Origin: Brevibacterium sp. ZH18
GTDB lineage: Bacteria; Actinomycetota; Actinomycetes; Actinomycetales; Brevibacteriaceae
Length of the DNA stretch: 64,000 nucleotides
Direction of reading: 5' to 3'
NCBI RefSeq assembly: GCF_022748595.1
Contig: NZ_JALDSX010000006.1
Location: 61,867-125,866 of the forward strand
The notes under the pieces are model-generated. The model saw only the letters and a list, made by a program, of their open reading frames with translations. It was not told the origin of the DNA and searched no databases. Positions 1 through 8,868 of the stretch are shown in pieces. A program made the translations under genes and the position numbers. The stretch's first letter is position 1. Each line of letters begins with the position of its first letter.

Positions 1-835
1 TTGGACGCCATGGCCCGTTGGACCTCGACGAAGTTCGTCGTCCAATAGCCGAAGGAGAGCACGAAGCCGAGTCCGAAGACGATTCCGACCACTGAGAGGA
101 CAGGGTTGGAGAACCCGGAGAGCTGTTCGCCTGGCCAGCTGCTCAGCTGCTCAGCTGCTCGGCGCCGAGCATTCCGTCGTTGCTCACTTTCTCCACCAGC
201 CCGTCCCAGCCGCCTACGCGGTTGAGGCCGATGATCGTCAGCGGAAGCAGGGCTGCGACGATGACGAAGAACTGAAGCACCTCGTTGTAGATCGCGGCAG
301 TGAGCCCGCCGAGCGTGATGTAGGACAGGACGATAGCCGCAGCAGCGACCAGGGCGACCCAGAGCGGCCAGCCGAGGAGGCGATTGACGATCGTACCGAG
401 GAGGAAGAGGTTGACGCCGGCGATGAGGATCTGCGCCACGGCGAATGACAGCGCATTGACGAGGTGGGCACCAGTGCCGAAGCGCCGTCGCATGAACTCC
501 GGAACCGACCGGACCTTCGAGCCGTAGTAGAAGGGCATCATGACGACGCCGAGGAAGAGCATTGCCGGAACGGCGCCGATCCAGAAATAGTGCATCGTCG
601 GCATACCGTATTGGGCGCCAGTGGCCGACATGCCCATGATCTCCACGGCACCGAGGTTCGCCGAGACGAAGGCCAGGGCCGTCACCCAGGCCGGAAGGCT
701 GCGGCCGGAGAGGAGGAACTCGATGCTCGAGGAGATGCCGCGCTTGGCGAACCAGCCGATTCCGAGGACGAAAATGAAGTAGATCGCGATGAGCAGATAG
801 TCGATCCACTGCGCGTCCAGACGGATGTCTTCCAC
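1..835 (-). pseudogene. Sodium:solute symporter (SSS family), frameshifted, runs off window start
   Basis: A GTG start at 835 follows a good GGAGGAA ribosome site. The first 230 residues hold about six to seven hydrophobic helices and SSS-like sequence (SGRSLPAW near residue 43, GGLTAAIYNEVLQFF near residue 175). The frame then hits TGA at 143-145, inside three copies of the 8-mer CAGCTGCT (136-159). Removing one copy joins the frame to a second open stretch reaching base 1, which reads NPVLSVVGIVFGLGFVLSFG and then YWTTNFVEVQRAMAS, typical SSS helix sequence. This is therefore one symporter gene split by a repeat-length change, not two genes. The substrate is unknown; the neighbouring DeoR regulator hints at a sugar or polyol. 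It could be a pseudogene, a phase-variable gene or an assembly error. Confidence 0.8.
136..159. repeat. Three tandem copies of an 8-bp unit inside the symporter gene
   Basis: CAGCTGCT occurs exactly three times in a row. The unit length is not a multiple of three, so copy number sets the reading frame of the symporter. With three copies the minus-strand frame ends in TGA here; with two copies it continues. Confidence 0.95.
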
Positions 836-940
836 GGTTCCTCCAACGTCTTCGGTGAACGGCTCCTTGTGATGAAAGCCACCTCAAACGGACACTCTAG
901 AGGACGATTCGGCTGATCGCCGGTGAACGAACCTGAAAAG

Positions 941-962
941 TTTTGATCGTTTATGATCGATC
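941..962. promoter_or_regulatory. Candidate operator upstream of the symporter
   Basis: Two TGATCG-type elements lie a few bases apart (TTTTGATCG, then TTTATGATCGATC) in the most A/T-rich part of the region, about 110 bp upstream of the symporter start. DeoR-family regulators often bind short direct or inverted repeats, and the next gene upstream encodes one. The link to that regulator is inference. Confidence 0.3.
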
Positions 963-1067
963 CTCGAGGGATCTCTGTGATCGTGCGGGCACAGGGCGCG
1001 ACACGCCGACGGCACGTGGATTTGTGTGACACTCGATCGTCATTGGATCGTAAGCAGAATTCGTTCA

Positions 1068-1134
1068 GGGCCGAGCGGAGGACCGTGCGGAGGGCCGAAC
1101 GTAGGGCCGTGCGGAGGGCCGAACGTAGGGCCCG
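1068..1134. repeat. 24-bp tandem repeat after the DeoR stop codon
   Basis: Two near-identical 24-bp units starting GCGGAGGGCCGAACG (1087-1110 and 1111-1134) are preceded by a partial third. The array ends 5 bp short of the stop codon of the minus-strand DeoR gene, so it is its immediate 3' flank. Confidence 0.85.
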
Positions 1135-1138
1135 ACGT

Positions 1139-1903
1139 TCAGGCTGAGATGACCTCGACGTCGACCCCGGCCGTGCGCAGTGCCGTCAGCTCGGACTCGT
1201 CGCTGGCCGAATCGGTGATGAGGTGATGGATCTCGTCGGTGGGCACCGTGAGCACGGAGGAGCGCAGTCCGACCTTCGTGTGGTCGACGAGCGCCATGAC
1301 CCGCTCAGCGCCGGCGGCCATCGCTCGGTCTGTGTCGGCCACAGGGAAAGCGGGAGTGGAGAGGCCGAAGTCCGCAGCCAGTCCATTGCCTGAGAGGAAG
1401 ACGGTGTCCGCTCTCAGTCCGAGGAGCTGGGAGACGGTGCTGCCGCCGACGAACGCGCGGATCGAATGCCGCAGGATCCCTCCGACGACGATGACTTCGA
1501 TGTCGGGGGAGGAGACCATCGCCTCGGCGACGAGGAGGGAGTTGGTGACGACCCTCAGCCCCGATCGCCCCGCGAGCTCCTTGGCCAGAAGCTCCGTCGT
1601 GGTGCCCGGGCCGAGGGCGACGACATCGCCGTTGCGCACGTGCTTGGCGGCCGCGCGCGCAATCGCTGATTTCTCCGGCAGCGCCTGTTCGAGCTTCTCG
1701 GCATAGCTTGACTCGCGGGCGCTCGAATATGCCACGGCACCGCCGTGGGTGCGGGTCAGCCGCCCCTCGTCGGCAAGCTGGTCGAGGTCGCGGCGAATCG
1801 TGACTGCGGACGTGTCCAGCAGCTCTGAGAGCGCGGAGATGGAGACTGCGCCGTCGCGTTCGATCGTCTCGACGATCACATTGCGTCTCTGTGCAGCGAT
1901 CAT
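1139..1903 (-). CDS. DeoR-family transcriptional regulator
   Basis: 254 residues, the usual size for the DeoR/GlpR family. The N-terminal winged helix (residues 1-57) has the typical opening MIAAQRRNVIVETIERDG and the recognition-helix pattern VTIRRDLDQL, followed by THGGAV. The rest is the sugar-phosphate-sensing DeoRC domain, including ALGPGTTTELLA near residue 95 and VVVGGILR near residue 140. Such regulators repress carbohydrate or polyol genes and respond to phosphorylated sugars. The symporter on the same strand downstream is a plausible target. The gene starts about 60 bp downstream of the IclR gene's stop on the same strand. The effector cannot be read from sequence. Confidence 0.93.
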   Translation of the reverse strand: MIAAQRRNVIVETIERDGAVSISALSELLDTSAVTIRRDLDQLADEGRLTRTHGGAVAYSSARESSYAEKLEQALPEKSAIARAAAKHVRNGDVVALGPGTTTELLAKELAGRSGLRVVTNSLLVAEAMVSSPDIEVIVVGGILRHSIRAFVGGSTVSQLLGLRADTVFLSGNGLAADFGLSTPAFPVADTDRAMAAGAERVMALVDHTKVGLRSSVLTVPTDEIHHLITDSASDESELTALRTAGVDVEVISA

Positions 1904-1961
1904 GGAGTCATCCTACGCAGGTGAACGGAGAAGTCGGACGAGAAAAGGCGATGTGCACGCC

Positions 1962-2678
1962 TCAGCCCCGGATGAGCGCCTCGGTCAGAGTGCGGGCGGC
2001 GTCGATGACCGACTTCGCATGCAGCCGACCCGGCTGGCGGGTGAGACGGTCAACAGGGCCGGAAATCGACACAGCGGCCACGACGCGATTGCTCGGCCCG
2101 CGGACGGGGGCCGACACCGAGGCGACACCGCGTTCACGTTCGGCGATCGACTGGGCCCAGCCTCGGCGGCGGACTCCGGAGAGCATGGTCGCGGAGAAAC
2201 GGGCACCGCGCAGTCCGGTGTGCAGACGGTCGGGCTCCTCCCAAGCCAAGAGGACCTGGGCGGCGGATCCGGCGCGCATGCTCAAGGTGGCACCGATCGG
2301 CACCGAGTCGCGCAGACCGACGGGGCGTTCGGCGGCGGCCACGCACAGGCGCAGGTCGCCCTGGCGGCGGAAGAGCTGAGCGGACTCACCGGTCTGGTCG
2401 CGCAGTTGACCAAGAACCGGTCCTGCGGCGGCGAGCAGGCGGTCCTCACCGGCTGCCGATGACAGCTCGGCGAGGCGGGGCCCGAGGACGAAGCGACCCT
2501 GCAGATCGCGGCCGACGATACGATGGAATTCGAGCGCGACGGCCAGGCGGTGCGCAGTGGGGCGAGCTAGTCCGGTCAGTGAGACCAGTTCGGCGAGTGA
2601 GGCTGGTCCGGCCTCGAGCGCGGAGAGAACCATTGCGGCCTTGTCGATGACCCCGACGCCGCTACCATTGCTTGTCAT
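1962..2678 (-). CDS. IclR-family regulator (NdgR/LtbR type), divergent from leuCD
   Basis: 238 residues from the ATG at 2678 (MTSNGSGVGVIDKAAMVLSA). An N-terminal IclR winged helix (about residues 10-65, with SLAELVSLTGLARPTAHRLA) is followed by an IclR ligand domain containing VGRDLQGRFVLGPRL near residue 70 and ending near LTEALIRG. A longer open frame runs upstream to 3257, but that stretch is antisense to leuC and was rejected. Divergent placement next to leuC is the hallmark of NdgR (Streptomyces) and LtbR (Corynebacterium), which control leuCD and related amino-acid genes. A role as leuCD regulator is inferred from family and position. Confidence 0.92.
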   Translation of the reverse strand: MTSNGSGVGVIDKAAMVLSALEAGPASLAELVSLTGLARPTAHRLAVALEFHRIVGRDLQGRFVLGPRLAELSSAAGEDRLLAAAGPVLGQLRDQTGESAQLFRRQGDLRLCVAAAERPVGLRDSVPIGATLSMRAGSAAQVLLAWEEPDRLHTGLRGARFSATMLSGVRRRGWAQSIAERERGVASVSAPVRGPSNRVVAAVSISGPVDRLTRQPGRLHAKSVIDAARTLTEALIRG

Positions 2679-2852
2679 AGACTCTATTGTGCGTGTCTCA
2701 GTGGGCGAGATGCAAGTTCGAAATGCGATACGGGCGAGTAAATTTCCAATACGCGCTCGTTCAGTGCGCACTTCGATTGTCACAGACGCCCGAACACCGG
2801 TCGTCGAGCAGTACAGCAAGGACAGGAAACCCCTGTACCGGCGGGAGGAATC
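2679..2852. promoter_or_regulatory. Divergent control region between the IclR gene and leuC
   Basis: These 174 bp must hold both promoters and probably the regulator's operator. The centre (2705-2760) is clearly more A/T-rich than its surroundings. Near leuC, GTACAG and CTGTAC form a small inverted repeat (about 2811-2837) just before the GGGAGGAA ribosome site at 2842. No leader peptide rich in leucine codons was seen. Confidence 0.45.
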
Positions 2853-4343
2853 ATGCCACGCACTTTGGCCGAGAAGGTCTGGGCCGATCACGTCGTATCC
2901 CTGGGTGAAGACGGTGCCCCCGACCTCATCTACATCGACCTCCACCTCGTCCACGAGGTCACGAGTCCGCAGGCATTCGACGGACTCCGACTTGCCGGGC
3001 GCCCTGTGCGCCGCCCCGACCTGACGATCGCCACGGAGGACCACAACACTCCGACCTGGGACATCGACAAGCCGATCGCCGAACCCACCTCGCGCACGCA
3101 GATTGAAACTCTGCGCAAGAACACCGAGGAATTCGGGATCCGGCTGCACAGCCTCGGCGACGCTGATCAGGGCATCGTCCACGTCGTCGGTCCGCAGCTG
3201 GGCCTGACTCAGCCGGGCACCACCGTGGTCTGCGGCGACTCGCACACTTCGACCCACGGCGCCTTCGGGGCACTCGCACTGGGCATCGGCACCTCAGAGG
3301 TCGAGCACGTGCTCGCCACTCAGACGCTGAGCCTCAAAGCGTTCAAGACGATGTCGATCACCGTCGACGGTGACCTGCCGGAGGGCTCGAGCGCGAAGGA
3401 CATCATCCTCGCCATCATCGCGAAGATCGGCACCGGCGGCGGACAGGGCTACGTCCTCGAATACCGCGGCTCGGCTATCCGTCAGCTGTCGATGGAAGCC
3501 CGCATGACCATCTGCAACATGTCGATCGAAGCCGGTGCCCGCGCCGGCATGGTCGCCCCCGACGAGACGACCTTCGAGTATGTCAAGGGTCGCCCGCACG
3601 CGCCCGAAGGCGAAGACTGGGACGCCGCCGTCGAATACTGGAAGACCCTCTACACCGACGAGGACGCCACCTTCGACCGTGAGGTCGTGCTCAAGGCGGA
3701 AGACATCGAGCCGTTCGTCACCTGGGGGACCAACCCGGGCCAGGGACTGCCGCTGTCGGCCTCCGTGCCCTCGCCCGACGACTTCGCCGACGAGAACGAC
3801 AAGGCTTCGGCCGCCAACGCCCTGGCCTACATGGGTCTGACACCGGGCACACCGCTGCGCGAGATCGAAGTGGATACCGTCTTCCTCGGTTCCTGCACGA
3901 ACTCCCGCATCGAGGATCTGCGGGCCGCCGCCGAGGTGGTCCAAGGTCGGAAGAAAGCAGAGAACGTCCGCTTCATGGTCGTTCCCGGCTCCGCGAAGGT
4001 CCGCCTGCAGGCCGAGGCCGAGGGCCTCGACGCCATCTTCAAGGACTTCGGCGGAGAGTGGCGCTTCGCCGGCTGCTCGATGTGCCTGGGCATGAACCCG
4101 GACCAGCTGGCCGACGGCGAACGCTGCGCCTCGACCTCGAACCGCAACTTCGAGGGACGGCAGGGCAAGGGCGGTCGCACCCACCTGGTGTCCCCGCTCG
4201 TGGCCGCGGCCACGGCGGTGCGCGGAACCCTGTCCTCGCCCGGCGACGTCAAGGATCTCCCGCGTGACGCGGCGCCGGCTCCCTGGCCGGAAGAACGGGC
4301 CACGTTGCCACTGACACCCACCCCCACCTCGGCGAACGCGTAA
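2853..4343 (+). CDS. leuC: 3-isopropylmalate dehydratase large subunit
   Basis: 496 residues. LeuC with LeuD isomerises 2-isopropylmalate to 3-isopropylmalate in leucine synthesis in the cytosol. The N-terminus ([15 protein letters not shown]) and the motif [20 protein letters not shown] near residue 130 are aconitase-family signatures. The three [4Fe-4S] ligands are visible: Cys348 in [13 protein letters not shown], and Cys408 and Cys411 in [12 protein letters not shown]. The C-terminus ends in a proline/threonine-rich tail. leuD follows after 12 bp with its own AAGGAG site, so the two form an operon. Control by the divergent IclR protein is likely. Confidence 0.98.
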   Translation: MPRTLAEKVWADHVVSLGEDGAPDLIYIDLHLVHEVTSPQAFDGLRLAGRPVRRPDLTIATEDHNTPTWDIDKPIAEPTSRTQIETLRKNTEEFGIRLHSLGDADQGIVHVVGPQLGLTQPGTTVVCGDSHTSTHGAFGALALGIGTSEVEHVLATQTLSLKAFKTMSITVDGDLPEGSSAKDIILAIIAKIGTGGGQGYVLEYRGSAIRQLSMEARMTICNMSIEAGARAGMVAPDETTFEYVKGRPHAPEGEDWDAAVEYWKTLYTDEDATFDREVVLKAEDIEPFVTWGTNPGQGLPLSASVPSPDDFADENDKASAANALAYMGLTPGTPLREIEVDTVFLGSCTNSRIEDLRAAAEVVQGRKKAENVRFMVVPGSAKVRLQAEAEGLDAIFKDFGGEWRFAGCSMCLGMNPDQLADGERCASTSNRNFEGRQGKGGRTHLVSPLVAAATAVRGTLSSPGDVKDLPRDAAPAPWPEERATLPLTPTPTSANA

Positions 4344-4355
4344 GGAGACGGCCTG

Positions 4356-4955
4356 ATGGAAGCTTTCAGCACACATACCGGAATCGGCGTTCCGCTGCGC
4401 CGGTCGAATATCGACACCGACCAGATCATCCCCGCGAAGTTCCTCAAGCGGGTCACCCGCACAGGGTTCGAAGATGCACTGTTCTACCGGTGGCGGACGA
4501 ACGACGAGTTCGTCCTCAACGACCCGGACTTCGCCCAGGGGTCGGTCCTCGTGGCCGGACCCGACTTCGGCACAGGCTCCTCGCGCGAGCACGCGGTTTG
4601 GGCGCTCAAGGACTACGGCTTCCGCGTCGTCCTCTCCTCCCGCTTCGGAGACATCTTCCGCGGCAACTCGGGCAAGGAGGGTCTGCTGGCCGCTCAGCTC
4701 GAGCAGGACGACATCGAGCTCATCTGGAAGATCCTCGAGAACCATCCGGGCACCCCGATCACCGTCGACCTCAACGAGAAGACCGTGACCTGCGACTCGA
4801 TCACCGTCTCGTTCCAGATCGACGACTACACGCGGTGGCGCCTGCTCGAAGGGTTCGATGACATCAGCCTGACCCTGGCCAAGGAAGCCGACATCGCCGA
4901 GTTCGAGACCAAGCGTCCCGGATTCAAGCCGACAACTCTGCCCGCAAAGGTCTGA
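4356..4955 (+). CDS. leuD: 3-isopropylmalate dehydratase small subunit
   Basis: 199 residues, the normal size for LeuD, the swivel domain that completes the active site of isopropylmalate isomerase. It opens with [20 protein letters not shown] and carries the family signatures [16 protein letters not shown] near residue 18 and [19 protein letters not shown] near residue 70. The ATG follows an AAGGAGACGGC ribosome site and leuC ends only 12 bp upstream. The 148 bp after the stop contain several degenerate TCCGGA copies but no clear terminator. Confidence 0.98.
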   Translation: MEAFSTHTGIGVPLRRSNIDTDQIIPAKFLKRVTRTGFEDALFYRWRTNDEFVLNDPDFAQGSVLVAGPDFGTGSSREHAVWALKDYGFRVVLSSRFGDIFRGNSGKEGLLAAQLEQDDIELIWKILENHPGTPITVDLNEKTVTCDSITVSFQIDDYTRWRLLEGFDDISLTLAKEADIAEFETKRPGFKPTTLPAKV

Positions 4956-5103
4956 ACCGGTCCCGAGCCGAGCACGCTCCGGGACTGAGTGAAGTCTGAG
5001 TCCGGAGAGTGTCTGCGTTAGTCTTGGACGAGTCCGGACTAGTCTCGGACATGTCCGGATCGGACAACTTCGATCGGATCGTCAGTGTGACGCAGGGAGG
5101 AAC

Positions 5104-6420
5104 ATGCTCGAAGTTCGCGGCGGAAACCCATTAGGTGGAACCGTCCAGGTCAGAGGGGCCAAGAACCTGGTTCCGAAGGCCATGGTCGCCTCATTGCTGG
5201 GAGAGACCCCATCAGTGCTGCGCGGCGTCCCCGCGATCAGGGACGTCGAGATCGTCACCGGGCTCCTCGAGCTCCACGGCGTTCGAGTCACCGCTGCTGC
5301 AGACGGTGAGCTCAGCGACGGCGAACTCCGCCTTGACCCTTCCGACATGGCACAGGGGTCGATCGTCGACATCGACGCCCACGCCGGTTCCTCGCGCATC
5401 CCGATCCTCTTCTGCGGACCGCTCCTGCACAGTCTGGGGCAGGCATTCATCCCAGACCTCGGCGGCTGCCACATCGGCGACCGTCCCATCAATTTCCACC
5501 TCGACGTGCTCCGACAGTTCGGCGCCGAGGTCGACAAGACGTCCGGGGGCATCATGCTCCAGGCATCGAAGCGCCTCCAGGGCACGAAGGTCGAACTGCC
5601 CTTCCCCTCGGTCGGTGCCACCGAGCAGGTGCTGCTGACTGCGGTCAAGGCCGAAGGCGTCACCGAGCTGCGCAACGCCGCCATCGAGCCCGAGATCATG
5701 GACCTCATCGCTCTGCTGCAGAAGATGGGCGCGATCATCACGGTCGACACCGACCGCGTGGTGCGCATCGAAGGCGTCGAATCCCTGCGCGGGTTCATCC
5801 ACCGGGCCCTGCCTGACCGCAACGAGACTGCGTCATGGGCCTCTGCCGCACTGGCCACCGGCGGCGACATCTTCGTCGAAGGTGCGTCCCAGCCGGAGCT
5901 CATCACCTTCCTCAACGTCTTCCGTCGCATCGGCGGCGAGTTCGAAGTCGAAGAGACCGGGATCCGCTTCCGTCATCCCGGCGGCAGGCTCACGTCCTTC
6001 GCCCTCGAGACCGATGTCCACCCGGGCTTCATGACCGACTGGCAGCAGCCGCTCGTCGTGGCGATGACCCAGGCTGAAGGTCTGTCGATCATCCACGAGA
6101 CTGTGTATGAGAACCGGTTCGGCTTCACCCATGCGTTGGGGGAGATGGGCGCGCAGATCCAGCTCTACCGTGAATGCCTCGGCGGAACCCCCTGCCGCTT
6201 CGGCCGCCGGAACTACCAGCACTCAGCTGTGGTCTCCGGGCCCACCGAGCTCACAGGCACACGCATTGATGTGCCCGATCTGCGCGGCGGCTTCAGCCAC
6301 CTCATCGCGGCACTGGCCGCTCGCGGAACTAGTCAGGTCCACGGCATCGAGCTCATCAACCGCGGCTACGAGAACTTCCTCGACAAGCTCATCGGCCTCG
6401 GCGCCGAGGTTGCCGCATGA
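5104..6420 (+). CDS. murA: UDP-N-acetylglucosamine 1-carboxyvinyltransferase
   Basis: 438 residues. MurA transfers enolpyruvate from PEP to UDP-GlcNAc, the first committed step of peptidoglycan synthesis. The catalytic lysine-asparagine pair is K20-N21 in GAKNLVPKA. The loop cysteine attacked by fosfomycin is present as Cys122 in LGGCHIGDRP, so the classical inhibitor target is intact. The protein has the repeated beta-alpha structure of EPSP-synthase relatives to its end at LIGLGAEVAA. The ATG follows GGGAGGAAC. The stop overlaps the next start by 4 bp (ATGA), coupling it to plsC and gpsA. Confidence 0.97.
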   Translation: MLEVRGGNPLGGTVQVRGAKNLVPKAMVASLLGETPSVLRGVPAIRDVEIVTGLLELHGVRVTAAADGELSDGELRLDPSDMAQGSIVDIDAHAGSSRIPILFCGPLLHSLGQAFIPDLGGCHIGDRPINFHLDVLRQFGAEVDKTSGGIMLQASKRLQGTKVELPFPSVGATEQVLLTAVKAEGVTELRNAAIEPEIMDLIALLQKMGAIITVDTDRVVRIEGVESLRGFIHRALPDRNETASWASAALATGGDIFVEGASQPELITFLNVFRRIGGEFEVEETGIRFRHPGGRLTSFALETDVHPGFMTDWQQPLVVAMTQAEGLSIIHETVYENRFGFTHALGEMGAQIQLYRECLGGTPCRFGRRNYQHSAVVSGPTELTGTRIDVPDLRGGFSHLIAALAARGTSQVHGIELINRGYENFLDKLIGLGAEVAA

Positions 6421-7157
6421 GCAACGAGGACACACTGGTCTCGTTCGAACCCTCCGACGTCCGATCGCAGCGCCGCTGGGCCTATGCCGTCTCCACGGCC
6501 GCGGCAGGCCTCTACCGACTGACGTCGAAGATCAGGACCGAGAACATCGAGAAGGTTCCGCAGACTGGCGCCATCATCGCCGCCTACCACGCGAGCCACC
6601 TCGACCCGATCCTCGTCGGACTCGCTCTGTCCCGCAATGGTCACCTGCCGCACTTCATGGCCAAGTCGTCTCTGTTCTCCGGTGCCCTGGGCGTCATCCT
6701 CAGAGCGATCGGTCAGATCCCGGTTCTGCGGTCTTCGTCGCAGGCAGGTGACTCCCTCGAATACGCGAAGGCGGCGCTGGCCAGCGGCGAATGCGTGGTC
6801 ATCTACCCCGAGGGAACGCTGACGAAGGACAAAGAGCTGTGGCCGCAGCACTTCAAGACGGGTGCGGCCCGACTGGCCCTTGAGACCGAGGCTCCGATCA
6901 TCCCCGTCGCCCACTGGGGGTTGCAGGAAATCTTCCCGCAAGGGTCGAAGCTCCCGAAGTTCAAGCCGCTGACGCACACCTCGGTGGTTCGCTTCGGTGA
7001 TCCGATCGACTACCGGGACCTGTGGGCCCACCGCGACGAGAAGAGGTCGAAGACGATCCTCACCCACCGACTGACCGACACCATCGCCGCGATGGTCGCC
7101 GACCTCTCGGGTCGGGATCTGCCAGAGAAATTCCGGAATCAGGAGGTAGGCGAGTGA
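6417..7157 (+). CDS. plsC: 1-acyl-sn-glycerol-3-phosphate acyltransferase
   Basis: 246 residues with the PlsC/LPLAT fold. The catalytic block is HASHLDP with His58 and Asp63 (HX4D), and the phosphate-binding block is YPEGTLTKD near residue 128. It converts lysophosphatidic acid to phosphatidic acid at the membrane, although the exact acyl acceptor is inferred. It starts in the murA stop (ATGA) and its own stop overlaps gpsA. Pairing with gpsA (glycerol-3-phosphate supply) fits phospholipid synthesis. There is no long hydrophobic anchor; membrane binding is probably peripheral. Confidence 0.9.
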   Translation: MSNEDTLVSFEPSDVRSQRRWAYAVSTAAAGLYRLTSKIRTENIEKVPQTGAIIAAYHASHLDPILVGLALSRNGHLPHFMAKSSLFSGALGVILRAIGQIPVLRSSSQAGDSLEYAKAALASGECVVIYPEGTLTKDKELWPQHFKTGAARLALETEAPIIPVAHWGLQEIFPQGSKLPKFKPLTHTSVVRFGDPIDYRDLWAHRDEKRSKTILTHRLTDTIAAMVADLSGRDLPEKFRNQEVGE

Positions 7158-8167
7158 GTGTGAAGAAGACCGCAGTGCTGGGCGCGGGATCGTGGGGCAC
7201 CACCTATGCCGCAGTCATCGCCGATGCCGGCTTCCCCGTCACCCTGTGGGCGCGGCGGGCCGAAGTCGCCGAAGAGATCACGAGCGCGCACACGAATGAG
7301 CGCTACCTCGGCGATCGGGTCCTTCCCGATCTGCTCACGGCCACCGATGATGACATCGCAGCCGTCACCGACGCCGAGATCATCGTCCTCGCCGTGCCCG
7401 CGCAGACCCTGCGGGACAACCTCGGCCGGTGGAAGTCGCACCTGCGTCCTGGCGTCATCCTCGTGAGCCTGATGAAGGGCATCGAGGTCGAGACCGGCAA
7501 GCGAATGTCCGAAGTCATCGCCGACGTCGCCGAGGTGAGTCCCTCCCAGATTGCGGTCGTGTCCGGACCGAACCTGGCCCGGGAGATCGCCGATCGCCAG
7601 CCCACCGCCACGGTCGTGGCTTCGGAGAACATCGATACCGCCGAGGCGGTCGCCGAGATCAGCGCGAACGGGTACTTCCGGCCCTACACGAACACCGACG
7701 TCGTCGGCGTGGAGATGGGCGGTGCGGTCAAGAACATCATTGCCCTGGCCGTGGGCATCGCGGACGGGCAGAAGCTCGGAGACAACTCGAAGGCCTCGAT
7801 CATCACCCGCGGACTCGCCGAGACCTCCCGTCTGGCCTCGGTCATGGGCGCCCAGCCGCACACACTGTCGGGCCTCGCCGGCCTCGGCGACCTGGTCGCC
7901 ACGTGTGCCTCCCCGCTGTCGCGCAATCGCACCTTCGGGCGCCACCTCGGCGAGGGCATGAGCCTTGACGACGTCATCGCGCACACTTCGCAGACCGCGG
8001 AAGGTGTGAAGTCCGCACCGGCCGTGCTGGCACTCGGGCGCAGGTACGACGTCGACCTGCCGATCACCGAGGCGGTCTGTGCCGTCCTCGTAGGCAAACT
8101 GCAGGTTGACGAACTCGCCGGTTTGCTGTTGTCTCGGAAGCGTAAGCACGAGGGTCCGCAGGCCTAA
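7154..8167 (+). CDS. gpsA: Glycerol-3-phosphate dehydrogenase [NAD(P)+]
   Basis: 337 residues from the GTG at 7154, chosen because AGGAGGT lies 7 bp upstream and because the longer open frame would run through plsC. It makes sn-glycerol 3-phosphate for lipid synthesis. The Rossmann motif is KTAVLGAGSWGTTYA at the N-terminus, VVSGPNLAREI lies mid-protein, and the catalytic lysine is K193 in GGAVKNIIALAVGI. GLAGLGDLVATC follows at about 235. It overlaps plsC by 4 bp (GTGA), so translation is coupled. Confidence 0.97.
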   Translation: MSVKKTAVLGAGSWGTTYAAVIADAGFPVTLWARRAEVAEEITSAHTNERYLGDRVLPDLLTATDDDIAAVTDAEIIVLAVPAQTLRDNLGRWKSHLRPGVILVSLMKGIEVETGKRMSEVIADVAEVSPSQIAVVSGPNLAREIADRQPTATVVASENIDTAEAVAEISANGYFRPYTNTDVVGVEMGGAVKNIIALAVGIADGQKLGDNSKASIITRGLAETSRLASVMGAQPHTLSGLAGLGDLVATCASPLSRNRTFGRHLGEGMSLDDVIAHTSQTAEGVKSAPAVLALGRRYDVDLPITEAVCAVLVGKLQVDELAGLLLSRKRKHEGPQA

Positions 8168-8264
8168 CCGCCTCGGCGAGCTCTTAGGTGTCGGAGCCGA
8201 CAATCGGTCTTCGCTGCCGACAAACGAATCGAACCACAGTGCACGACCACGACAAGGAGACGTC

Positions 8265-8798
8265 ATGAGTGTCAACTCACCGTTCTACAACCTGTCCGAC
8301 GTACCGACCTTCACTCTGACGAGCACGGACATCGACAACGGGGGTGAGCTGACCGGACCGCAGCTCTCCGGGGCGATGGGCGTCGACGGCGGCGAGGACA
8401 AGTCCCCGCAGCTGTCCTGGTCGGGCTTCCCCGAGGAGACCAAAGCCTTCGCAGTGACCTGCTTCGATCCGGACGCTCCGACAGGATCGGGCTTCTGGCA
8501 CTGGGTGGTCACGGACCTCGACGCCTCGACGACGAGCCTGCCGGCCAATGCCGGTGATCCCGCGGCGGACCTGCTTCCGGCCGGTGCGCTGACTCTGCGC
8601 AACGATGCGGGCGAACCCCGCTTCGTCGGTGCCGCCCCACCACAGGGCCACGGCCCGCACCGCTACTTCTTCATCGTCACGGCCCTGGCCGAGCCGCTGG
8701 GTCTCGATGAGTCGGCCTCGCCGGCCTTCGCCGGTTTCAACATGTTCTTCAAGGGCATCGCCCGCGCCTGGCTGGAATGCACGTTCGAGCTCAAGTGA
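8265..8798 (+). CDS. YbhB/YbcL family Raf-kinase-inhibitor-like (PEBP) protein
   Basis: 177 residues from the ATG at 8265 with AAGGAG 9 bp upstream. It has the bacterial PEBP pattern: DKSPQLSWSGFPEETKAFAV, CFDPDAPTGSGFWHWVV (the DPDAP ligand-loop motif) and PPQGHGPHRYFFIVTAL. No signal peptide, so cytosolic. The biochemical role of bacterial PEBPs is poorly defined. It sits between gpsA and ddl with about 100 bp before it and 70 bp after it, so it may be independently expressed. Confidence 0.9.
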   Translation: MSVNSPFYNLSDVPTFTLTSTDIDNGGELTGPQLSGAMGVDGGEDKSPQLSWSGFPEETKAFAVTCFDPDAPTGSGFWHWVVTDLDASTTSLPANAGDPAADLLPAGALTLRNDAGEPRFVGAAPPQGHGPHRYFFIVTALAEPLGLDESASPAFAGFNMFFKGIARAWLECTFELK

Positions 8799-8868
8799 GC
8801 TAGAGTTTTCCAGTCCGTGCAAACGGTCACGCACACCCACGACCGCACGCAAACTCCCAAGGATATCT

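Larger units (their letters stand above)
836..1138. other. Intergenic region between the symporter and the DeoR gene
   Basis: I see no credible gene in these 303 bases. The part near 835 should hold the symporter promoter. It contains an A/T-rich patch with repeated TGATCG (941-962). The part near the DeoR stop holds a 24-bp tandem repeat (1068-1134). Confidence 0.6.

Noticed and set aside
953..1147. Arginine-rich small protein encoded by the DeoR 3' repeat
   Set aside because: Repeats translate to RRAERRAV-type peptides by chance; no ribosome site and no family.
2679..3257. N-terminal extension of the IclR protein (193 more residues in frame)
   Set aside because: It lies fully antisense to leuC, has no family similarity, and the IclR domain begins properly at the ATG at 2678.
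3294..4745. 483-residue open frame antisense to leuC and leuD
   Set aside because: High GC makes long empty frames opposite real genes; its composition is arginine/glycine-rich with no domain, and leuCD are certain.
4956..5103. Terminator after leuD
   Set aside because: The GGTCCCGAGC/GCTCCGGGAC pairing is imperfect and lacks a T-run; the TCCGGA copies are too degenerate to call a repeat array.
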